DNA of 64,000 nt from Anisus vortex (lineage: Eukaryota; Mollusca; Gastropoda; Planorbidae): the NCBI GenBank assembly GCA_949126835.1, contig CASBPS010000100.1, positions 1 to 64,000 of the forward strand, written 5' to 3'. Of the stretch, positions 22,501-34,500 are shown piece after piece. Under the pieces are notes generated by a model that was given only the letters and a program-made list of their open reading frames with translations, made no database searches and was not told where the DNA came from. The position numbers were made by a program, and so were the translations under genes. The number at the start of each line of letters is the position of its first letter. Within the stretch, counting starts at the first letter, position 1.

Positions 22501-25500
22501 GCGTTACGAAGGTCCTGGGTTAAAATACTGGTGGAGACTAGTAATTTCTTTCCCGGCTATTGAGGGTGTCCCTGAGTCTATCCAGCATTAATGGGTACAT
22601 GACATTAGTTGGGGTAAAGTAAAAGCGGCTGGGCATTGTGCTGGCCAAACATGCCGTGGCCACTGAAACTGGTGAACGCTGCTTCACCAGCCCTTTGATC
22701 AATTTGGTTCAACGAGTACTTTACATCATTGATAAAGAAAAAATACAACTGTGAAAGTTAAAATAATTGACTTATAGCAATGTTACAACAATTGTTCTTT
22801 CTTCACCCAACTCAGCATCTTGTCCTGGTGGCCGTTTTGGTTCCAAATGCCAATACAAGTGTCACTGTACTAAAGGATGTGATAGTTCAGGAAATTGTAA
22901 TGGAAAATCCAATGAATGTGATAGTGAATGGTTTGGACTGGCTTGTCAATATCGTAAGTATTCTGGGAGATTTCTTTGATTTATTGCCTGCATCCATAGG
23001 TTACACGACACACTCGTTCGGCGTGCCGAGGAGGTGACTAGCGTTCAGACAGAAACTTGGTGTGCCCCTAACCCCTTTTTGTTCTACACCTCAACATCGT
23101 TACGCACTGGACGTTAGAGCAGAAAAGCTCGACCTGTGGACATCACGGTACTTTGAACGTTGCTTCATAGGCCATATGGATCAATTTGATTGAACCTTGC
23201 TTCATAGGCCATATGGATCAATTTGATTGAACCTTGCTTCATAGGCCATATGGATCAATTTGATTGAACCTTGCTTCATAGGCCATATGGATCAATTTGA
23301 TTGAACCTTGCTTCATAGGCCATATGGATCAATTTGATTGAACCTTGCTTCATAGGCCACATGGATCAATTTGATTGAACGATGCTTCATAGGCCATATG
23401 GATCAATTTGTTTGAACCTTGCTTCATAGGCCATATGGATCAATTTGATTGAACCTTGCTTCATAGGCCATATGGATCAATTTGATTAGACAGGATTACA
23501 ATTTACTTAATAGCTCACGATGAAATAGTGCGCCTGTTTAGAATTTGACCCCCCCCCCGACACACACACACACACGCCCTATCTTGCAGTTATGGCTACA
23601 CATGTTTTAGCTGTATATTATTTTATATACGGTTAATATCAGAGAAAGATCATTTCGATTTCACCACACTTGTTAAAATTCATAAATTAAAAAACAATAT
23701 ATATATATATATATATTGTTACGAAACGTAAATTCCCTACATTGTAATGTTAATAAACCAACTAAATCATTTAAGCGAATTGCGTTTAAACGATATAAAA
23801 TATTTCTCAGCAAGGTTTCCCCCGGGTTTTTCCTAACCTAATGAGAGCATTATTGTTTTTTTATTAACCTCGATAAAAACATGAACTGCCCACGCACCTA
23901 CAGCGTGTCAAGGCCGTCCGGTCTCTCCTTATTTTGTTAGAGCATTATTGCTTGTTCTTAATAAAAAGACATTCTGATCACGCAGTCAGCACGCAGGCTT
24001 GATTAAAATTCTCGTGTCACTAGGCTGGCTGGATTTTCCAACGATTGACCCATAATATATTTCTACGCGATTCGACACTTTTAGTTTAGTTCTTGGCGTA
24101 CATTCGATCTAGTAACATCAAATATTCTCCGCTCTGAGTATCGTTTCTATTTGAGTTGTATTATGGAAAATTTATTATTCTACTTTTAACTACAATGCTT
24201 TATGTTCATTGAGGATATTCATTACTAATTGGAATATGTGTATTTCTTGATTGTGTATATAATATTATTTGGATTCCTACTGGATTGATGTTGTAAATTA
24301 AACCAAATTTATCGTTGCTTTCTACACAACTTGGTTAACGTCAATATTTCAAAGTTATATACATGTGTGTATGTGTAATATTTATTCAACTATATTAATA
24401 ATCTACACTACCACTCGACATCGAGGTTCTTGCTGTATAATATGAGCCACATAAATAATTATACATGAAGTAAATCAACTGAAAACTCTAAAACTACGCT
24501 ATGTGAATTGCCAGGGGATTATAAAAACCAGGAATACTCTAGACAACTACAAATAAACTTCAGAATGATATAATAAGATCTTCACTAATACAAGGATACT
24601 CACACTAACAATAACAATACTATAACTATCATTTTCATAAATTGAATGGGGGCTCTAGCCGTAATAACATTATAAATTATAATTATACTTGTGTGATATA
24701 AATAGAAGGTCTCATCCATGATTTATTATGGTGAATAAATTGCCTTGTAATAAAATGGGTTTTGCTCGTCAGTGATTTACTAACAAACGTTTAGAGGATT
24801 TACTTCAATTTCAAGAATCGTTATACTATTTACACAAACTATTTACAACTGCCGTAATACATACTCGTAACTTGGATGGATTGTGTTGGAAAATATGAAC
24901 AATATACAATTTACTAAATATTGTGATTGAATTGAACATTGCTATTGAGAATCGGAAAACTTAACTATTCAGCCTGGAAAATTATCTTGTGTATTACCTT
25001 ATCGAACAAAGTAACTCTAAGAAAGTATTATTTTTGTGACCTTGTTGCGACAAATCTGAACTGTGTGGTGTAGTGAATTATTCAAAGGACAGAAAGTAAG
25101 TTGGACACTTTTATTGTATTATTAACAAGATTGACAGTAACTTTTAATATATAAAATGGAAGCCACAAATAATCTTACATTGGATCCAGAGATATTTGAT
25201 CTAACCTCAGAACAGCTTAATAAAATGTCAATGATACAATTAAAAGAATTGGCTAAATCATTGGGCATTTCTATCACAGAAACTAGGCCATCAAAAACTA
25301 AATTACTTCAAGAGGTAACTGAGTGTTTAAGAAAACAAGGTACACTAATTATTGAAGAAACTACTGCTAATGATAATATTAATGATGAATCAGATGATGA
25401 ATTACCTTTTCCTAAAAAACAAAGAGTGAAGCATACAACTGGTGAAGAATTGAAATTTAAACTTGAGTTAAGAAAGATGGAATTAGAGATGGAAAGAGAA

Positions 25501-28500
25501 AACAAGAGAATTGAGATGGAAAGAGAGAGAGAAAGCCAGAGAATTGAGATGGAAAGAGAAATAGCAAGAGAGAAAATAGCAAGCCAAGAAAGAATTGAGA
25601 TAGCAAGGTCTCGTACGTCAAATCATTCGAATGCAAGCTCTGAAGCAGATGCAGAACTGTATAAGTTTAAGAAACATATTCCAGTTTTTGAAGATAATTC
25701 GGTGGAAGAGTTCTTCATGATTTTCGATAGAAACGCTAGAGACTATCAATTTCCCGAGGGCAAGAAAGCTATACTCCTACGCTCAGCTCTGAACAAAGGA
25801 AAGGCACTTGATGTTGTATTAAGTCTTACTGAAGAGGAATTGTATGATTATGAACTGATCAAGAATAGAGTACTGCTAAGTTATGCATTAACACCTGAAA
25901 AATATAGAAAAGTGTTTCGTGAGTCTAAGAAAGAACAGGAACAATCCCATGTTGATTTTCTAAGACAGAAAAAGAAATATTTTGAAAGATGGATTCGATC
26001 CAAAGGTGTAAACAAAGACTTTGATAAATTAGCTAATCTTATGCTAATGGAAGACTTTAACAATAACATCAGAGGTGATGTAAGAATACATTTAGCAGAC
26101 AAAGGTGTAGAACAAGTAGAAACAGCAGCAGTAATGGCAGGCGAATATGTTATTATCCATTCCAGCAATAAATTTACAACAGTAGATAAATCTAAATTCC
26201 AGAATCGAGATATGAAGGTAGAAAAGAAAACCATAAATCCAAATGAATCCTATCAATCAAAGAGACATCAGCAGAGCAATGAAGGTCCAACAAATTCCAA
26301 GCCAACCTGTAGCCATTGTAAACGAATTGGACATACTAAGGAAAAGTGCTGGATATTGAATGGGAACCCGAATAAAAAGAATGTTGTCTTATCGTATGTA
26401 GCAATGCCAAAACAAAGAACTCATATAAATGTAAAGAAGGATGTTAGAACTCAAACAGAGATACCTAGTGCTAATGCAGATAACCTGACAAAACACACGT
26501 ATCTTGGAAACTTGAAACCAGAAATAGTTCCTGAAATAGAGACAATGGTTTTCAATAATTCTAATTCTAATCTGAGCTCCAAGGAGTCTATATCAGATAG
26601 AACCACCATGAGTACTAAACATACCTCTTACAAAAATGACTTGGATACAGATCTCATCGATACTGAGATACCAAGCAATTGTTTACCATTCATTGAAGAA
26701 GGTACCGTGTCATCCATAATAAATGGTGTCACTAGTGAAAAGAACATCAGAATACTCCGTGATACAGGGGCTGAGGTTTCACTACTTTTAGAGAATACTG
26801 TTCCTACGTCACAATCGACATATACAGGACAGGATCTTACTATTCAAGGTGTATCAAGGAAAAATGTACAAGTTCCTTTGCATCAAATACAGCTGAAGAG
26901 TGCGTACTTCACTGGAAATGTAGTTGTGGGTGTATACAAATCACTTCCGTTTAAAGGCGTTTCTTTAATACTGGGAAATGATATTGCTGGAGATGTGGTG
27001 CATTCCATATCCAAGAAAAAACAATAGCTCAATAAAAGTGAGAGCTTTATCAAACCTATATGCATCGTCACGAGAGGTATGGCCCAACAACAAAAGTCTG
27101 TCGAAACCATGTCAAAGTCAAAAATAGAACCAGAAATTGACCTACAGGCAACTTTCCTGGCTGACATCTTGAGTGGTCCCTCAGTCAAGACTACTGAAAG
27201 TAATTTGTCACCTCGACAATTACTCCTATTAGAACAGAATAGAGATTCAGGAATTAAACACCTGAAGAAAAAGGTGATAACTGAACAGGAGGCAGAAACT
27301 AAAGGAAATGGATTTTTTCTGAAGGAGGGAATATTAATGCAAAAATGAAGAGATGTGAAATGTGATAATGACAATTGCAGAGAAGGAAGTCAGATTGTGG
27401 TACCAGCCATATATCGCAATGACATCTTACACATGGCTCATGACACACCATATGCTGGTCATCTAGGAGTGAACAAGACTTACCGTCGAATTCTTCCGTA
27501 CTTCTATTGGCCTGGACTACATCGTGACGTCACAAAATACTGCAAGTCATGCAATACATGCCAGATCGTTGGTAAACCTAACCAGACTATACCGGTAGCA
27601 CCTCTAAAGCCAATACCTGCCTTTGCAGAACCATTTAGCCACTTGCTAATAGACTGTGTAGGTCCTTTGCCTAAAACAAAGACAGGACACCAGTACTTAT
27701 TCACTATAATGTGCACTGCCACGAGATACCCTGAAGCTATTCCGCTACGCACCATTAACGCAGATAAGATATCTGACGCACTGATTGCATTTTGTTCAAG
27801 ATACGGTCTTCCAAAGACTATACAGTCAGACCAAGGATCTAACTTTACATCAAAGCTGTTTAACCAGGTCTTAAAGAAACTAGGCATCCAACATGCAACT
27901 TCAACTGCGTACCATCCGCAAAGCCAAGGTGCCCTAGAAAGATATCATCAGACTCTGAAAACCATGCTCCGCACATACTGTTTTGAGAACACTGAAGACT
28001 GGGATCGCGGTATTATATTCGCTCTTTTCGCGACTAGAGAAACTGTGCAGGAATCTCTTGGATTCAGTCCGTTCGAGTTAGTGTTTTGACATTCAGTTCG
28101 AGGACCTCTAAAACTGTTGCAGGAAACCTTGTTAAATTCTGATGAAGAGACTGGACTCGTAGCTTATGTGGAACAATTTAGCAATAGAATCTATCATGCT
28201 TTTAATCATGTTAAAGATAATCTTTTGCAGGCTCAGAAAAGAATGAAAGGGTACTATGATGTCAAGGCCAGATCCCGATGTTTCCATCCTGGTGATAAAG
28301 TCCTCATGTTGACCCAATTGTCTGGACAACCCCTGAGTGCAAAATATACAGGACCATATCAGGTTTTGGATAAAATCAGTGATGTAACATACCTTGTAAA
28401 AACCTCTGATAGAAGGAAAACACAGAGACTGTGCCATATAAACATGCTAAAACCTTATGTTGTTAGGGAAGAACAAACTGACATTAGGCCAGTGAGTGCT

Positions 28501-31500
28501 ATCAAAACTGTTGAAACACCCCCGCCTAAATTTAAAAAGACAATCATAGAAAGTAAACTTCAAAACACTGAAGCACTTAAAAACCTCAATGATAAACTGG
28601 CACATCTAGACTCAGGTGAACAGACTTCTATCAAGGGTTTAATCTATGATCATGTAAATTTGTTTAGTGATGTTCCTAACAAAACAACTTTGGTTACCCA
28701 TGATGTAGTTTTAAAAGATGATAATGTTAAACCTGTCAAACACCATCCGTATAGGGTTAATATAATACAACTTAAGAATAACTTACGTATTGGTAAAAGA
28801 TCACATCGTCGCGGACACCCTATCGAACATGTAACAAATGTGTAAGGGAATAGATAACTTCATGTGTATATTCTGATAATCCTAACTAAGAGAATTGGAT
28901 CATTTAAAATATAAATGCATGAATACATGAATATGTTGTGATTATTTTATGCAATATCTTATGCCTTATTTTATGCCATGAATATTTCCATTTGCTAAAA
29001 CAAATATTATTATTGTTGTAGGAAAAAAGAAAGAACCTAATAAGTTACTTATAAATATTATGGATTTATGAACATAATTTTTCTTTATTAGTAAGATAAT
29101 GAATGAACAGAAATGTACATCCTTATTTTGAAACAATCAAACTATAGTTGTGATTATGTAAAATCCAAAATAGATTAATGTGCATACACTTCACATGCTT
29201 ACACACTTAAGATTAAATTCTTACTCTTAAGTTTATTTAAATATTAATTTCATTTAAGTTGAATTAATTAATGATTGAATTGTTTAATATGATAACATTA
29301 GTTATGTTGATTTTTACCTTATAAATAAGATGATGATGTTTATAAGGAATGATATCTCAGAGAGTATAATTTTTAGAATAACGCGAACATGTGTTATGGT
29401 CTAAGGATAACTTGAGATCCTATATGATGAGGGTTTAATAGAATAAATCATGTCCCTTACTTGTCTTATTTAACGGACTACCCAGGTGGAGTCAGTTTTT
29501 TTTTTGTATATTGTTTAGAACTAAAGTTAAGTGCAGGCGGTTCTAAAAGAAATTGCACACTTCTATTGTTTAGTATGCAATGTTCTTTTCCTTTTGGTAT
29601 GGGCGACTGTTACGAAACGTAAATTCCCTACATTGTAATGTTAATAAACCAACTAAATCATTTAAGCGAATTGCGTTTAAACGATATAAAATATTTCTCA
29701 GCAAGGTTTCCCCCGGGTTTTTCCTAACCTAATGAGAGCATTATTGTTTTTTTATTAACCTCGATAAAAACATGAACTGCCCACGCACCTACAGCGTGTC
29801 AAGGCCGTCCGGTCTCTCCTTATTTTGTTAGAGCATTATTGCTTGTTCTTAATAAAAAGACATTCTGATCACGCAGTCAGCACGCAGGCTTGATTAAAAT
29901 TCTCGTGTCACTGGCTGGCTGGATTTTCCAACGATTGACCCATAATATATTTCTACGCGATTCGACACTTTTAGTTTAGTTCTTGGCGTACATTCGATCT
30001 AGTAACATCAAATATTCTCCGCTCTGAGTATCGTTTCTATTTGAGTTGTATTATGGAAAATTTATTATTCTACTATTAACTACAATGCTATATGTTCATT
30101 GAGGATATTCATTACTAATTGGAATATGTGTATTTCTTGATTGTGTATATAATATTATTTGGATTCCTACTGGATTAATGTTGTAAATTAAACCAAATTT
30201 ATCGTTGCTTTCTACACAACTTGGTTAACGTCAATATTTCAAAGTTATATACATGTGTGTATGTGTAATATTTATTCAACTATATTAATAATCTACACTA
30301 CCACTCGACATCGAGGTTCTTGCTGTATAATATGAGCCACATAAATAATTATACATGAAGTAAATCAACTGAAAACTCTAAAACTACGCTATGTGAATTG
30401 CCAGGGGATTATAAGAACCAGGAATACTCTAGACAACTACAAATAAACTTCAGAATGATATAATAAGATCTTCACTAATACAAGGATACTCACACTAACA
30501 ATAACAATACTATAACTATCATTTTCATAAATTGAATGGGGGCTCTAGCCGTAATAACATTATAAATTATAATTATACTTGTGTGATATAAATAGAAGGT
30601 CTCATCCATGATTTATTATGGTGAATAAATTGCCTTGTAATAATATATACCCGTCACATATTGAAATATATCCTTTTAAGGTTTGGATAGCCTATATTTT
30701 TTTTTTATATTATTCTTCTCTTTATCCATACATCTATCAATATATCTTTCTTACTACCTACCTTTTTTCTAAGCCATGTATTTCATCTCCAGAGAACTTG
30801 GCCTATTCCTTCATGTCAAGTGTTTCACCACCAGTAGCCCAGCCATTGTTTACTGCTTCTGTTAATGATGAATGTAAAAATATTAAATCTCTTTCATCTA
30901 TTTCCATCACATGGAATATGTCACTGCCTTTTTCTTGGATCAGATTTAAAGTTATTAATACCGGTATGTATGTACTAAGAAGTTGTTTTGCAAACACATT
31001 CTACACGAATAATAACTAACCGTTTATATTTAAACAATTTCTAATTTAAAATAAAAAAAATCGTCGAAATTATTTAGTTGTTTTTTTTCAAACGTATTTT
31101 ACAAAGACAGTTTCATTTTAATCTATATTTTCAGAGTTTCTAAACAATTTAAGACTAAGTTTTATAGATAAGAACAGCCTGGAAAGAGCATGTGTAAATA
31201 AGAGATTGTTTCAAGTTGATACATCAACATTTGACGTTCACTGTGATTTCAATATGTCAATGATACAAATGAAGATGGAAGGAGACGTAGTGAAATATTT
31301 CTGCTACATAAGAATAAATGCAGGTAGGTGACACTATTAAGTCATATCATTAAAATTAATTTGTTTGACAGTATGGGATTGCTTTTGTTTAAAAATAGTA
31401 TATCTACTTTGACTATACTCTATATAAAGCAGTATACTGTCAAGAAGAACTAATTAGTAGGACAATAATTACTACACAAATTAATAATAAGCCACGCGAA

Positions 31501-34500
31501 AAAACACAAACAAGTGAGTGCAACCTTATCGTCCACCCACCCCCACCCCCCTTTTACCTTCTCCTGAACTGGCGGGGGTAATCACCGTGTCCATTGTATT
31601 AGTCGTTTGTTTATCCTACCTTTCGGCGTGAGTCATTTTGCCGCTTGCCAGATGGTAGAAGTGTAAGGAAAATGCCGAAAAAAGATCATCGATCCTTTGT
31701 CACATAAGCTAGACTGGACGATCCCAACATGAGCCAGTCGAATCCAACTTGCATCATTCGCCCCACCCACTCACTACACCCCCAACACCACTCACCCACG
31801 CCCCTCCCAATCAAATGGTTGGGAAGGGGATGGGGTAGGGATAGACACGTGACTGAAAAAATCCGCCCACTTATTTCTCACTGGCCCAAGGTATTTTTCG
31901 TGGGTAGATTTTACTGGTAGGCCTATATTAACGCCTCAACACGTCTCTTCGGGGCTCTTCGATTTGGACTTTTAATACATTGTCAGTGTTTGTTTATTAG
32001 TCTTTTTGGACCTTTATCGGATGTGATATTTTTCCATACGTGTAGAATGGTGTATATTTGCTAACTGCATTTTATTGTTATAATTTACGGCATACTAGGT
32101 GATTGTGTGGCCAACTAAGGTCAGGTACCCATCAGAGCTGGGTAGACTCAGGGGCACCCTCCAGTCCCGGGAAAAAATCCTAGCCTGCACCAAGATTCGA
32201 ACACGGAACCTTCGGCTATATATATATATATGTATATATATAAGACGATCCTAGGAAAGTTGTGTGGGTAGAATTATTTACAAGGACGAAGACAATGTTT
32301 GGGTAGTGAGAGGGCGTGGACACAATAATAGAATAATTCCAGCTCTAACGAGTACAAAGAAACTAACAAAGACGCCTTAAATATATTTCACGTGTATAAG
32401 AACAATTGTCGTGTAAGCTGAAAAAAAAAAGATACATTTCGTTTTGTCTGTACTGTATTATTTAAATACATATTGTATAAAACATATAGTTATACTCACG
32501 CGCTCTCGTTATTACAATTGAAATATCGGTCTTGCTGGTATTGTTAGTTTAGCTCAGGGGTCTCCAAACTACGGCCCGCGGGCCGCATGCGGCCCCCGAA
32601 GCCTTTTCATGCGGCCCGCGGAGACCTTTTCAGCTAGGAAAAAAAATACGGAAATTTATCTATATCCTACCAAGATCAGCCGCCGCCTACGTGGACGTTA
32701 TGTTTTTACCGAACTCAAATAGAGGCGGGCAGTAGTGCGTTATGTTTTCCAATGATCACTACATTGTAAAAACCTTATTCGCTGCTTGCTTTTTCAACTT
32801 ACGTCTACATTCAATGAGATGATATAACGCCATCTAGTGGCGGAGTATGGCACTGTTACTGGACATTGATGTATCCAAAGACATTTGCAGATTATAACTT
32901 GGACTGGACTAACCTCAGTTGCCTCAGTTGCCTGACTGTTGATGTAGGAAAGAACGTGAGTGGCATATAGACAGGCTTGGTTGGACAAGTGAAGCAGATG
33001 TGTAAAGAGAAAAAAACATTCCACAGCCAATGTTTCTACACTGTATTATTCACCAGCAAGCTTTGTGTGCTAAATATTTGGACAATAGAAGTGTACTGAA
33101 TACTTTGATGAGGATGGTGATCTCAATAAGGTCACATGGGCTCAACCATAGACAGTTCAGAGACATGTTGAAAGATACAGACACAGAATCGCGAGATTTA
33201 CCATGTTACACAGCCCTTAGATGGCTAAGTTCCAAGCAGAGTATTTGAGTTAAGAAAGGAAACATGTGACTTCCTGGAAAATAAAGGCAAGCAACAGCCA
33301 TTACTGTCTGATGAAGAATGGGTATGGAAATTAGTCTCTACTAGTAACTTACATTCTGAGCCTAAAACTACAATAAGAGGAAAATGTAGATTTTGATCTA
33401 TACATCCACCTAAGGGCCTTTAGGGGACGTCCATTAATTACGTCAACAATTTTTGGGCGATTTTTACCTCCCCCCCTCCCCCTTGTCAACAACTGTCAAA
33501 CTTTCAGAGACCCCCCCTATATAATTACGTCAACAATTCGTTACCCCCCCCCCTATAACAAGTAAAAAAAAGATCAAACGCTGGCTTTTATGTTTAAAAT
33601 AGATTTGAAACGGAAAGGTCTAGATCTTTACTATAATTAATTGTAATACATTTTAAGACTTGTTTTAAAGATTTTATATTGACTAGATAGGCGTTTGCCA
33701 TGAAAGGGGTGTAACATGCTTACTATCCCCCATCGCCCCTCCCAATTTGTTTTTCCTATCCGAGGATTTTAACAATATTTCTTTCCTTTTTATTTACTAT
33801 TGTTCTTTACATATAGAAATATTGAATACTTTCTGATTGTACGTTTCACTAATGAGCTTTTAGTACAATGTTAATTGTTAAATAGCTTAGGGGGAATCTG
33901 TGCACAGTTGTAAATTAACCTGCTATTTTAACCATATGCTCACTATTCCTTCTTGCATTATTGCCCCCCTCCCCACACACACGCATTATACACACGGTAG
34001 TTGGCTTCCTTGCCCCTAACGCTCTTACCTTGTACTATTTGCCACCCACACCTTGCAATCTGGCTACGCCAGTATAGGCCTACTAATACATTTTTATCTC
34101 ATAATATTTTTTTTTACAAAATTGGAAATTAAAACTAAAAAATTACTATATTTAGCCTAATCACCAAATTTTAATGTTTCACCCATTATAACGTGTCAGC
34201 AAAAATATATTAGTTTATATATCAGAATTAGGGATGTTAAAAGGAATGGTAGGCTAAGTATTTCGGACTTCATGGGCCACGAATTAATTTTCTGAAGGAA
34301 ATATTTTAAAATAACCATGTTGGATTCACACAATACACTTCATTAAATGCAATTCAAACATAGTCTCAGAGAGGGCCTATTGTTGTTTTTAGTTCTATTG
34401 CCAATCCCAGCGATCGCTTACATGGTATATATAACGAACGCCAGTCTCTGGCGCCTAATTTCACTTCTGTACCTATGAGCCCCAAAGCTGGCGAAGTGTG

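Larger units (their letters stand above)
23717..30643 (+). mobile_element. Gmr1-like Ty3/Gypsy LTR retrotransposon, internally deleted
   Basis: Two near-identical LTRs of about 1.04 kb (23717-24753, 29608-30643) bound an interior with one gag-pol frame (25156 to about 28845). Flanking TATAT on both sides is compatible with a 5-bp target duplication in a TA microsatellite. Order in the frame: Gag, CCHC knuckle, aspartic protease, integrase, then the start of reverse transcriptase joined to the end of RNase H. Integrase before RT is the order of Gmr1-type Gypsy elements, not of standard Gypsy. The RT-RH core is missing and three in-frame stops interrupt the frame, so the copy cannot move on its own. 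It lies in gene B intron 2, in the same orientation as the gene. Confidence 0.85.

Noticed and set aside
23162..23488. CRISPR-like regular repeats
   Set aside because: Units are directly adjacent with no unique spacers, in an animal genome; it is a minisatellite.
27504..27887. 127-codon minus-strand frame
   Set aside because: Antisense shadow of the integrase.
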